Shown here: positions 7,537 through 14,273 of the stretch, one piece after another
How positions within the stretch are numbered: the first letter of the stretch is position 1
Layout of the letters: each line of letters opens with the position of its first letter
DNA from: an uncultured Bacilli bacterium
GTDB lineage: Bacteria; Bacillota_I; Bacilli_A; RF39; UBA660
DNA length: 18,682 nucleotides
Direction: 5' to 3'
Assembly: GCA_947593275.1 (NCBI GenBank)
Contig: CANQDN010000008.1
Location: 1-18,682 of the forward strand
The notes under the pieces: generated by a model
What the model was told of the DNA's origin: nothing
Databases searched by the model: none
Seen by the model: the letters and a program-made list of their open reading frames with translations, nothing else
Made by a program: the position numbers and the translations under genes

Positions 7537-7565
7537 TTGACATTTGACACTTGTTAGATTATAAT
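7537..7565 (+). promoter_or_regulatory. Consensus promoter of surface gene A
   Basis: TTGACA (7537-7542), a 17-bp spacer, and TATAAT (7560-7565). Both hexamers match the sigma-A consensus perfectly at optimal spacing. The predicted leader is about 50 nt. Such a strong promoter next to a divergent repressor gene implies that it is normally held off. Confidence 0.85.
7542..7559 (+). promoter_or_regulatory. Putative operator A inside the promoter spacer
   Basis: ATTTGACACTTGTTAGAT fills the spacer between the -35 and -10. It is an imperfect dyad (ATTTGAC against GTTAGAT, 5 of 7 positions pair). It occupies exactly the place of the perfect dyad in module B (17404-17421) but has different inner arm bases, as expected for a cognate site of a different regulator. 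Confidence 0.45.
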
Positions 7566-7644
7566 TTTAGTATAAGTTAGAAAATCTTAATAGATTTAAG
7601 AAAGGGAAAGAGAGAAAGCAATGAAGTTAAATAAAGTATTAGTA
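7558..7644 (+). repeat. 87-bp direct repeat: -10, leader and gene start of module A
   Basis: Positions 7558-7644 are identical base for base to 17420-17506. The repeat covers the -10, the polypurine leader (AAGAAAGGGAAAGAGAGAAA) and the first eight codons. Similarity continues with few changes through the membrane anchor. The leader lacks a well-placed GGAGG; AAAGGG lies about 14 nt before the ATG. Confidence 0.95.
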
Positions 7645-9051
7645 GTGGGAATAATAGGTATTCTTTTAGTTTGCTTGTTTACATTTAAGAAAGATAACAA
7701 ACAAGAAGAGTATGTATTAAAAGATAGAATAGAAGTTAATGATAGCTATAATAGTATAGCTATGTATCAAGTAGATGGTGATGAAGAAAAGAAAATAACT
7801 GAAATGCCTGAATCAGGGTATGTAATAGATAGTGATAGTAGTTATTGTGTTTTAAAAGGTGAAAAAGAACATGATGATCAAGCTAAATTGTATACTAATA
7901 GTAATGGAGAACATATAATAGGGAATTTAGCCCCTGAAGAAAGATGTTTTGTAAAGTTCGTAAAATTATCTGATAAAACATTAGCAGAATTAGATTTACA
8001 TTCACAAGGAACAGTAGAAGATTTTAGTAAGACTGCATGTATAGGGGATTGTGATACTCAAGAAGAAAATGGGGTATTTGAAGTAGAAGATGATTTTGGA
8101 ACAAGTTATTATTTTCGCGGAACTGTTCAAAATAATTGGGTGAAGTTTGGCAAAATTAGTACAAGTGGGGCAGACATATATTGGCGAATCATTCGAATAA
8201 ATGGCGATGGAACTATAAGACTTATATATTCTGGAAATAGTAGCGCAGCAGAAACTGGAACAAGTACTCAAATTGATTCTACATATAATTTTAATTCTTC
8301 AACCGGCAATAACATGTATGTCGGATATCAGTTTGTAAGTGGTAATGCTCATGGTTTTGGAAAAGATAACCAACAAAGCAATGTCTTAAAAGAATTAAAT
8401 ACATGGTTTAAAAACAATTTGACAGACGAATGGAATAACGGAAATGGAAGAATAGATTCAAATGCCGGATTTTGCAATGATAGATCAAATTCAACTGTTA
8501 AAAATACTACATGGATAGAAAACATGGCGGATAGTGGAGGAACAGGAACAACAGACACATACTATGGAGCGTATTTAAGATTAACAAATAATGGAAATTC
8601 TCCAACTGAAAAAAGTCAAGCAAAGCCAATATTAAAATGTAGTACTACTAGCCATAAAAATGAAGATTACTTTACGTATATAGGTGCAACAGGAATAAAA
8701 CAAAATGGAACAGATACAATTATAACTGGAACCAAAAGCTTAGAGTACCCAGTGGGTCTTATAACAGCGGATGAAGTCTCTTTTGCCGGGGGATTAAGCT
8801 ATAGAGTTAATTATGGCTATTGGTTACATACTGACAAAAATTATTGGACAATGTCTCCGTTTTCCTTGTATAACAAATCTGCTGCTGTATTTGGTGTACA
8901 CGAGTCTGGACAAATATATGGGGGTAGCATGGGAAATCTGTTTGGTCTTCGCCCAGTCATCAACCTCAAGGCCGATACAAAATTTAAATTTGATAAACCT
9001 GATGAAGCAACTAAAGGCACATCATCTAATCCTTATATAGTATCTAACTAA
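7621..9051 (+). CDS. Membrane-anchored extracellular protein A with C-terminal display-like domain
   Basis: A 476-residue protein. Residues 5-22 are a single N-terminal membrane helix after MKLNK. There is no canonical lipobox, since the cysteine at 18 follows LLV. The rest is extracellular and rich in Asn, Ser, Thr and Gly, with cysteines at 76, 109, 140, 144, 285 and 340. Conserved blocks shared with protein B include DFGxSYYFRG, IYWRIIRINGDG (187-197), IRLIYSG, GYQFVSG, AGFCNDRS (282-289), LKCST and YPxGLITADEV (376-386). The C-terminus has YWTMSP (408-413), a variable-looking segment (about 412-441), GLRPVINLK (442-450) and the closing NPYIV. These signatures recur in large uncharacterised surface-protein families of gut Bacillota and resemble DUF6273/FGE-like modules; I cannot confirm the fold. 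The function is unknown, with adhesion or ligand display plausible. It is purine-rich, unlike its neighbours, and driven by a perfect consensus promoter. Confidence 0.85.
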   Translation: MKLNKVLVVGIIGILLVCLFTFKKDNKQEEYVLKDRIEVNDSYNSIAMYQVDGDEEKKITEMPESGYVIDSDSSYCVLKGEKEHDDQAKLYTNSNGEHIIGNLAPEERCFVKFVKLSDKTLAELDLHSQGTVEDFSKTACIGDCDTQEENGVFEVEDDFGTSYYFRGTVQNNWVKFGKISTSGADIYWRIIRINGDGTIRLIYSGNSSAAETGTSTQIDSTYNFNSSTGNNMYVGYQFVSGNAHGFGKDNQQSNVLKELNTWFKNNLTDEWNNGNGRIDSNAGFCNDRSNSTVKNTTWIENMADSGGTGTTDTYYGAYLRLTNNGNSPTEKSQAKPILKCSTTSHKNEDYFTYIGATGIKQNGTDTIITGTKSLEYPVGLITADEVSFAGGLSYRVNYGYWLHTDKNYWTMSPFSLYNKSAAVFGVHESGQIYGGSMGNLFGLRPVINLKADTKFKFDKPDEATKGTSSNPYIVSN

Positions 9052-9053
9052 CT

Positions 9054-9091
9054 CTTGCTCATGACGCTTTCTAACTATATTCATGGGCAAG
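9054..9091 (+). repeat. Conserved 11-bp hairpin after surface gene A
   Basis: CTTGCTCATGA (9054-9064) pairs with TCATGGGCAAG (9081-9091), with one T-G wobble. The 16-nt loop contains GCTTTCTAACT, which is also in the loop at the window start. The hairpin begins 3 nt after the stop codon and has no T-run, so it is not itself a terminator. Possible roles are a 3' RNA stabiliser or a DNA cruciform/recombination site. Confidence 0.8.
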
Positions 9092-9104
9092 AATAGTTTT
9101 CATT

Positions 9105-9133
9105 GCAAGGAAATACTCTAATCCTTGCTTTTT
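9105..9133 (+). terminator. Rho-independent terminator of surface gene A
   Basis: GCAAGGA (9105-9111) and TCCTTGC (9122-9128) form a 7-bp stem, followed by five T (9129-9133). It is homologous to the terminator at 49-75. Confidence 0.82.
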
Positions 9134-9184
9134 ATTTAAAAAAAATAACCACCAAAAATAATTTTAAATTAAATCTAAAATATA

Positions 9185-9247
9185 AAGACAAAACTAAAAT
9201 AATATGTTAAAATATCTTTGTTATCTAATAAAAATTTTAAAGAGGTG
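9185..9247 (+). promoter_or_regulatory. Promoter and ribosome site of the parAB operon
   Basis: An extended -10, TGTTAAAAT (9205-9213), lies 17 bp after a weak -35, AAGACA (9185-9190). GAGGTG (9242-9247) precedes the ATG at 9255. Confidence 0.5.
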
Positions 9248-9254
9248 TACATAA

Positions 9255-10040
9255 ATGGCAAAAGTAATTTCATTAGTTAATCAAAAAGGAGGAGTAGGAA
9301 AAACAACTACTAGTATCAATTTAGCATCTGCCTTAGGTGTAGAGGGTAAAAAAACCCTTTTAATTGACCTCGATCCTCAACGTAACGCTACCACTGGCTT
9401 AGGATTTTCTAATGGTGATTATTCCCATGATATATATGAAGTTATGACTGGTGTTTGTGAAATTAAAAAAGCTATCAAAAAAACTAAATTTAAAAACCTC
9501 TCAATCTTACCATCCACTATAAATCTCGCCGGTGTTGATGTTGAATTTGTTAAAAAAATGCTTGAAAATCCCGAATTTCATCAAAACGAACAACTTCGTC
9601 TAGCCCTAAATACCATTAAAGATGAATATGATTATATAATAATAGATTGCCAACCAGCCTTAGGTTTACCCACTATGAACGCCCTAGTCGCTAGTGACTC
9701 AGTAATTATACCTGTTCAATGTGAATTCTTTGCTCTTGAAGGTATAACTCAACTATTAAATTCAATTATAATGGTTCAATCAAGCATGAATCCAGCATTA
9801 AGAATAGAAGGCGTTTTATTAACAATGTTAGATGGCCGAACCATAATCGGTTTAGAAGTTATTGAAGAAGTAAGAAAGTATTTTAAAGATAAAGTATTTA
9901 ATACCATAATTCCTCGATTAGTAAGACTTGTTGAAGCCCCTAGTCATGGAAAACCTATTAATGAATATGATCCTAAAAGTAAAGCTACAATCGCTTATGC
10001 TAATCTAGCAAAGGAGGTAATCGCTCGTGACAGAGAATAG
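9255..10040 (+). CDS. parA: ParA/Soj chromosome-partitioning ATPase
   Basis: A 261-residue cytoplasmic ATPase that cycles on and off DNA and works with ParB in chromosome segregation and control of replication initiation. The deviant Walker A motif KGGVGKTT is at 11-18, LLIDLDPQ at 35-42 (with D38 and D40), the Walker B region is YIIIDCQPALG, and the C-terminal DNA-binding part carries RLVRLVEAPSHGKPI. The length fits chromosomal Soj (about 253-265). It is the first gene of an operon that runs through parB, mscS, DUF951 and an AbgT transporter. The start is supported by GAGGTG. It overlaps parB by 14 nt, which suggests translational coupling. The stop is TAG. Together with DUF951 and ychF nearby, this points to an origin-proximal location. 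Confidence 0.96.
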   Translation: MAKVISLVNQKGGVGKTTTSINLASALGVEGKKTLLIDLDPQRNATTGLGFSNGDYSHDIYEVMTGVCEIKKAIKKTKFKNLSILPSTINLAGVDVEFVKKMLENPEFHQNEQLRLALNTIKDEYDYIIIDCQPALGLPTMNALVASDSVIIPVQCEFFALEGITQLLNSIIMVQSSMNPALRIEGVLLTMLDGRTIIGLEVIEEVRKYFKDKVFNTIIPRLVRLVEAPSHGKPINEYDPKSKATIAYANLAKEVIARDRE

Positions 10041-10920
10041 AAAAAAAGCTTTAGGAAAGGGATTAGAACAATTATTTTCCAACGAAGTAATAAACTTTGA
10101 CAAATTTGAAAATGAAATTGTTGATGAAGGTAAATCAAATGGTGGAATTACCGAAATCCCTTTAGAAGAAATTAGGAGTAATCCCTATCAACCAAGAGTA
10201 ATTTTTGATGATGCATCTTTAGAAGAACTCGCAAACTCAATTAAAGAGCATGGAATAATCCAACCCATCATCGTTAAAAAAAGTATCAAAGGCTATGAAT
10301 TAGTCGCTGGAGAAAGAAGAACTCGGGCAGCTCGCGAAGCCGGCCTTAAAACAATCCCCGCAATAATTAAAGACTTCAACGATACCGAAATGATGGAAAT
10401 AGCTCTAATTGAAAATATTGAAAGAGAAAATCTAAACCCCATCGAAGAAGCCAAAGCTTATGAAAACATCCTAAAGATCAATAATATTACTCAAGAAGAA
10501 TTAGCTCATAAATTTTCTAAAAGTCGTAGTTATATAACTAATATGTTAGGTTTATTAAATTTACCCGAAATAACTATTAATTTAGTTGAAAAAAAAGAAC
10601 TATCAATGGGTCATGCTCGTGCTTTAAGTAAACTTGAAGATGAAAGCAAAATAAATGAACTAGCCTTAAGAATAGTAAGAGAAGGTTTAAGTGTCCGAGA
10701 TACTGAAAAGTTAATTAATATGGAAAACTTACCTAAAAAACATAATATAACTCGTAAAGAAACTTTTGATATTAAATATAGTATTTATGAAAATTTATGT
10801 CGGGAACGTTTAGGTGTAAAAGTAAAAATAAACTCTAAAAAAATTGAAATCCCTTATAAAGATGATGAAGAATTAACTAGAATATTAGAAGAATTAAATA
10901 TATCTTTAGAAGGAGAATAA
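10027..10920 (+). CDS. parB: ParB/Spo0J partition protein (CTP-dependent clamp)
   Basis: A 297-residue protein with the canonical order: N-terminal ParA-contacting peptide RKKALGKGLEQLF (5-17); the ParB/Srx CTP-binding domain from about 40 to 140, with IPLEEIRSNPYQPR (44-57), GERRTRAAREAG (95-106, the CTPase motif) and ENIERENLNPIEEA (129-142); an HTH at about 153-176 (ITQEELAHKFSKSRSYITNML); and a C-terminal dimerisation part. It should load at parS sites and recruit SMC, but I find no parS-like palindrome in the window. The start is GTG at 10027, backed by AAGGAGG nine bases upstream within the end of parA. A close relative, Noc, has a similar layout; the pairing with parA favours Spo0J. 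Confidence 0.95.
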   Translation: MTENRKKALGKGLEQLFSNEVINFDKFENEIVDEGKSNGGITEIPLEEIRSNPYQPRVIFDDASLEELANSIKEHGIIQPIIVKKSIKGYELVAGERRTRAAREAGLKTIPAIIKDFNDTEMMEIALIENIERENLNPIEEAKAYENILKINNITQEELAHKFSKSRSYITNMLGLLNLPEITINLVEKKELSMGHARALSKLEDESKINELALRIVREGLSVRDTEKLINMENLPKKHNITRKETFDIKYSIYENLCRERLGVKVKINSKKIEIPYKDDEELTRILEELNISLEGE

Positions 10921-10921
10921 T

Positions 10922-11737
10922 ATGAAATTTTTAAAAAAAGTTTATGATATTATTATGACTAAACAGATTATTGGAAGTATAATTACTCTTCTTATCGCTT
11001 ATATTCTAACTAAAATATTAAATAGTATCATATCCAAAATTTTAATCACAGGTAAAACACAGTTTGAAATTAAAAGACGTAAAACCATTATTCGTCTCTT
11101 ACAAAGTATTGTAAAATATATTATTTATATTATATCTTTATTAATAATCTTAGACTTCTATGGTATAGATACTCGTAGTCTTATAACTAGTTTAGGTATT
11201 TTTGGTGCTGTTTTAGGTTTAGCTATGCAAGATACCATCAAAGACTTAATATGTGGTATTTCTCTTATCTTAGAAAACTATCTTCAAGTAGGGGATACTG
11301 TAACTTATAATAATTTTACCGGTGATGTAATAGAATTAGGTCTAAGAACAACTAAAATAAAAGCTTTTAATGGTGAAGTAATGATAATTGCTAATCGTAA
11401 TATTGATTCTATTATTAATGCTTCCCAAAGAAAAGCTCATCTTTTAATTGAAGTAGATACCGACTATGATGCTCCCGTTAAAAAAGTAGAAGAAGTTCTA
11501 ACCCAAGTAATTGAAGAAGCCAAAAAAGAAAAACTTATTTTTGATGATAGTATCTACTGTGGTATAAATGAATTATCTTCTTCATCAGTTAAATATCTTA
11601 TCAACATTCATTGTGATCAAAATAAACGTTATGATATTAAAAGAAATATGTTAAAACGGATAAAATTAGCTTATGAACAAAATAATCTAAAAATACCCTA
11701 TAATCAAATCGAGGTGCATCATGGAAAAGACATTTAA
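10922..11737 (+). CDS. Small-conductance mechanosensitive channel, MscS family
   Basis: A 271-residue membrane channel that releases solutes on hypo-osmotic shock. Two N-terminal helices (about 15-42 and 56-78) are followed by the pore helix SLITSLGIFGAVLGLAMQDTIKDLICG (86-112), whose Gly/Ala-rich pattern is the MscS hallmark. Next come the beta domain (LQVGDTVTYNNFTGDVIELGLRTTKI) and a cytoplasmic alpha/beta vestibule ending in KIPYNQIEVH. The length is typical of minimal MscS. It starts one base after the parB stop, with its ribosome site (GGAGAA) inside the parB end, and overlaps the next gene by 17 nt. MscS genes next to parAB and DUF951 are a known gene order in Bacillota. Confidence 0.93.
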   Translation: MKFLKKVYDIIMTKQIIGSIITLLIAYILTKILNSIISKILITGKTQFEIKRRKTIIRLLQSIVKYIIYIISLLIILDFYGIDTRSLITSLGIFGAVLGLAMQDTIKDLICGISLILENYLQVGDTVTYNNFTGDVIELGLRTTKIKAFNGEVMIIANRNIDSIINASQRKAHLLIEVDTDYDAPVKKVEEVLTQVIEEAKKEKLIFDDSIYCGINELSSSSVKYLINIHCDQNKRYDIKRNMLKRIKLAYEQNNLKIPYNQIEVHHGKDI

Positions 11738-11924
11738 CCTAAATGATATAGTAATTATGAAAAAACCTCATGCTTGTGGTTCTAATAATTGGCAAATAAA
11801 AAGAGTAGGGGTTGATATAAAATTAAAATGTTTAAATTGTGGTCGAGAAGTTATGCTTGATCGTTTAGAATTTATTCGTAAATTAAAAAAAGTAGAAGGA
11901 GGAACCAATGAAGAAAAGATTTAA
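11721..11924 (+). CDS. DUF951 family small zinc-ribbon-like protein (YyzM-type)
   Basis: A 67-residue protein with the DUF951 signature: HACGSNNWQIKRVGVDIKLK, then CLNCGREVMLDR. C19, C37 and C40 (with H17 as a possible fourth ligand) could bind zinc. The biochemical role is unknown. The family is recurrently encoded between parB/mscS and ychF in Bacillota, as here. It overlaps mscS by 17 nt at its start and the AbgT gene by 17 nt at its end, so translation of this stretch is probably coupled. AGGTG precedes the ATG. It extends about ten residues beyond the zinc-ribbon core, ending in a charged tail whose codons carry the ribosome site of the next gene. Confidence 0.9.
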   Translation: MEKTFNLNDIVIMKKPHACGSNNWQIKRVGVDIKLKCLNCGREVMLDRLEFIRKLKKVEGGTNEEKI

Positions 11925-13452
11925 AGATCGAATAACCTTAGATCCTATAATGGCTTTATTAATACTAATTGTTATTACAATTGTAATAAGTGGTTTTTTA
12001 AGTCTTTTAGGAGTCCAAGTAAACTATAATACTATCGCCGATAATGTAACTTTAGAGTATACAGAAGGTCTAAAAACCGTTGAATCTCTCTTTAGTTTAA
12101 GTGGTCTAAAATATATTTTTACTACTACTGTTTCTAACTTTGTTTCCTTTACTCCTCTATCTAGTTTAATAATCATTTTAATTGGTATAGGTGTTATGGA
12201 AAAAAGTGGTTTTCTAAAAACAACTATAACTCTTTTAACTAAAAAAGCCAAAAAGAAAACTGTAACTTTTGTCTTAGTTTTAATTTGTTTATTATCTAGT
12301 ATTATGGGTAATCTACCTTTTGTTATTATGATTCCTCTAAGTGCTTTAATTTTCCTTTATGGCCACCGAAACCCCTATATAGGTATTATTGCCTCATATG
12401 CTGCTTTATGTGCCGGAAGTGGAATAAGTATTTTATTTACAAGTAGTGATTCTGAACTATTAAGACACACTTTACTTGGAGCTCACATGATTAACCCAAG
12501 TTATACTTTATCAACATTATCATTTATTTCTATTATGATTGTTGCTTTTGCTTTAGTTGCGGTTGCCATTACTATTATTACTGAAAATTATATTGCTCCC
12601 AAATTGCCTAAATATGAATTTCCTGAAACTGAAATAGAAGAAGAATTTACAATTACCAATCGTGAATTAAAAGGCCTAGTCTTAGCGGCCCTCGCTGGTT
12701 TAGTTTATCTTTTATTCTTTGTTTACTGTATTATACCAGGTCTTCCTTTATCTGGTGCCTTACTTGATTATTCTCAAAGTTTTTATATAGATAAACTCTT
12801 TAGTGCGGACTCTTTCTTTAGTCAGGGCTTTGTCTTTGTTATCACAATGTTTTTTGTAATCATTGGCTTTTTCTATGGTATTGGTGCTAAAACCATTAAA
12901 AACAATAAAGATTTATGTGATGATCTAGGTCATAGTCTAGATGGTATAGGAAAAACTTTAGTCTTAATATTCTTTGCTTCCACCTTTATTAGTATCTTTA
13001 AAAAAACCAATATTGGTGAAGTAGTCACTGCCTTTTTAGCTAACTTCTTATCGACTAGTTCTCTAGGCTCATTTCCTCTAATTATTTTACTATTTATTGT
13101 AAGTATGATTTCAACTATTGTTCTACCAAACTCCGGCTTTAAATGGGCTATCATCGCTGGTATTGCCGTCCCAAGCTTAATGGATGCTGGTATTTCTCCA
13201 GAATTTACCCAAGTAATCTTCCGTTTTGGTGAATCAGTAACAATGGGTATAACCCCAATCATGGCCTATTATGTAATTTATCTTGCTTATCTCGAAAAAT
13301 ATAATCAAAACCAAAAACCAATTAACTTACTAAAAACTTTAAAATACCAACTACCCTATACAATTACTATTGGTGTAATACTACTTGCATTATTAATAGT
13401 ATGGTCTACTATAGGTCTTCCAATAGGTATTAATGGTGTAGTAAATGTTTAA
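11908..13452 (+). CDS. AbgT-family transporter
   Basis: A 514-residue polytopic membrane protein with the length and motifs of the AbgT family: SNFVSFTPLSS and GIGVMEKSGF (76-102), SYAALCAGSGISILFTSSDSELL (re-entrant region), and the C-terminal block PNSGFKWAIIAGIAVPSL with TQVIFRFGESVTMGITPIM. Family members import p-aminobenzoyl-glutamate (AbgT) or export sulfonamides (YdaH, MtrF). Which direction applies here is undecided, but a link to folate salvage or antimetabolite efflux is plausible. It begins within the end of the DUF951 gene, with AGGAGG upstream, and closes the parA operon just before a strong hairpin terminator. An AbgT gene at the end of a par operon is not a standard arrangement. 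Confidence 0.9.
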   Translation: MKKRFKDRITLDPIMALLILIVITIVISGFLSLLGVQVNYNTIADNVTLEYTEGLKTVESLFSLSGLKYIFTTTVSNFVSFTPLSSLIIILIGIGVMEKSGFLKTTITLLTKKAKKKTVTFVLVLICLLSSIMGNLPFVIMIPLSALIFLYGHRNPYIGIIASYAALCAGSGISILFTSSDSELLRHTLLGAHMINPSYTLSTLSFISIMIVAFALVAVAITIITENYIAPKLPKYEFPETEIEEEFTITNRELKGLVLAALAGLVYLLFFVYCIIPGLPLSGALLDYSQSFYIDKLFSADSFFSQGFVFVITMFFVIIGFFYGIGAKTIKNNKDLCDDLGHSLDGIGKTLVLIFFASTFISIFKKTNIGEVVTAFLANFLSTSSLGSFPLIILLFIVSMISTIVLPNSGFKWAIIAGIAVPSLMDAGISPEFTQVIFRFGESVTMGITPIMAYYVIYLAYLEKYNQNQKPINLLKTLKYQLPYTITIGVILLALLIVWSTIGLPIGINGVVNV

Positions 13453-13454
13453 CT

Positions 13455-13479
13455 AGATGATAAAAAATATCATCTTTTT
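13455..13479 (+). terminator. Terminator of the parAB-abgT operon
   Basis: AGATGATA (13455-13462) pairs with TATCATCT (13468-13475) across a 5-nt A loop, followed by TTTT. It starts 3 nt after the transporter stop. Confidence 0.85.
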
Positions 13480-13512
13480 ATCTCTAAAATACTTAAAAAA
13501 CTCCTTTAAAAG

Positions 13513-13538
13513 TGCTATAATAAAAAACACATGAAAGG
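13513..13538 (+). promoter_or_regulatory. Extended -10 promoter upstream of the 237-residue protein
   Basis: TGCTATAAT (13513-13521) is a perfect extended -10, and GAAAGG (13533-13538) lies 8 nt before the ATG at 13547. No convincing -35 is visible. It probably also drives ychF and the YwaF-like gene. Confidence 0.55.
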
Positions 13539-13546
13539 ATTATAAC

Positions 13547-14260
13547 ATGAAGACAGATAAACTTGTAAAGGAATTAGACTTTACAAAAGCTTTAATTATC
13601 GAATTATTAAAACATAATATCTATCACTTTAATATAATCGAATTAGAAAGTGAATTATATTATTATTGCATCTCTCCAAGTATTTTTACCCCTTTATTTA
13701 AAGAATTAAAATTTAGTGATAATCGTCTAGATCTATCCGAAGATATTTGGAGACTAAGTGCTTTAGGAATAGTTTACTTTAATTATCCTTATGTAGATAT
13801 TCGAAAAGATGCCAATATTTCTTACTTAACTAACTTAAAACTTTCATCTAATAATATTGAACTTCTTCATAATTTAATAGAAAATTATCTTTTAAAAAAG
13901 GATAACGAAGCTAAAGCTCCGATTCTTATGAACATAATTGAAACTGAACCATCAAATGAAGAATACCCCATAATAGAAGGCTTAATAAATGGATCATATA
14001 TCAGATTAAATATTATAACAGATGGCGATATTATTAAAAAAGAAATACCCGAATATTGCCTTGAAGAAGAAATAATAACCAACACAGTTACAGTTAAAAA
14101 TGCTACCTATGTAATCCAATTAAGATATGTTAATGATATTTTAACCCAATATGATATATATACTAAAATAAAAGATAAAAATGAACTAGAAAAAATAAAA
14201 AATATAGCTTTAGACCAAAAAGATTCAAGTGTATGTTTAATGAAAGTACGCGCATCATAA
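13547..14260 (+). CDS. Hypothetical cytoplasmic protein, 237 residues
   Basis: I do not recognise this protein. It has no signal peptide, membrane helix or cysteine cluster. The first half (1-125) is mostly helical with many aromatic residues (LESELYYYCISPSIFTPLFK). The segment 120-200 is likely mixed strand and helix (YIRLNIITDGDIIKKEI, VTVKNATYVIQLRYV), and the C-terminus is charged and helical. It has its own extended -10 promoter and lies 13 nt before ychF, which makes co-transcription with the GTPase likely. Codon use is like that of its housekeeping neighbours, so nothing suggests recent transfer. It could be a lineage-specific protein tied to translation or to the origin region, but that is only guilt by association. 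Confidence 0.8.
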   Translation: MKTDKLVKELDFTKALIIELLKHNIYHFNIIELESELYYYCISPSIFTPLFKELKFSDNRLDLSEDIWRLSALGIVYFNYPYVDIRKDANISYLTNLKLSSNNIELLHNLIENYLLKKDNEAKAPILMNIIETEPSNEEYPIIEGLINGSYIRLNIITDGDIIKKEIPEYCLEEEIITNTVTVKNATYVIQLRYVNDILTQYDIYTKIKDKNELEKIKNIALDQKDSSVCLMKVRAS

Positions 14261-14273
14261 AGGAGGAAAATAT

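Noticed and set aside
7621..7690. Surface protein A as a lipoprotein (cysteine 18 in the N-terminal helix)
   Set aside because: The residues before the cysteine (LLV) do not fit a lipobox, which needs Gly, Ala or Ser at -1, and hydrophobic residues continue after it. A signal-anchor helix fits better.
8813..9040. Second plus-strand frame of 75 codons at the 3' end of surface gene A
   Set aside because: It is an overlapping shadow in another frame of a gene with clear homology to protein B, with no ribosome site.
9134..9254. parS site near parAB
   Set aside because: No match to the TGTTTCACGTGAAACA palindrome was seen here or elsewhere in the window.
12930..13262. Minus-strand frame of 110 codons inside the AbgT gene
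   Set aside because: It is a shadow of a well-supported membrane protein gene; the sequence is not protein-like and has no start signals.
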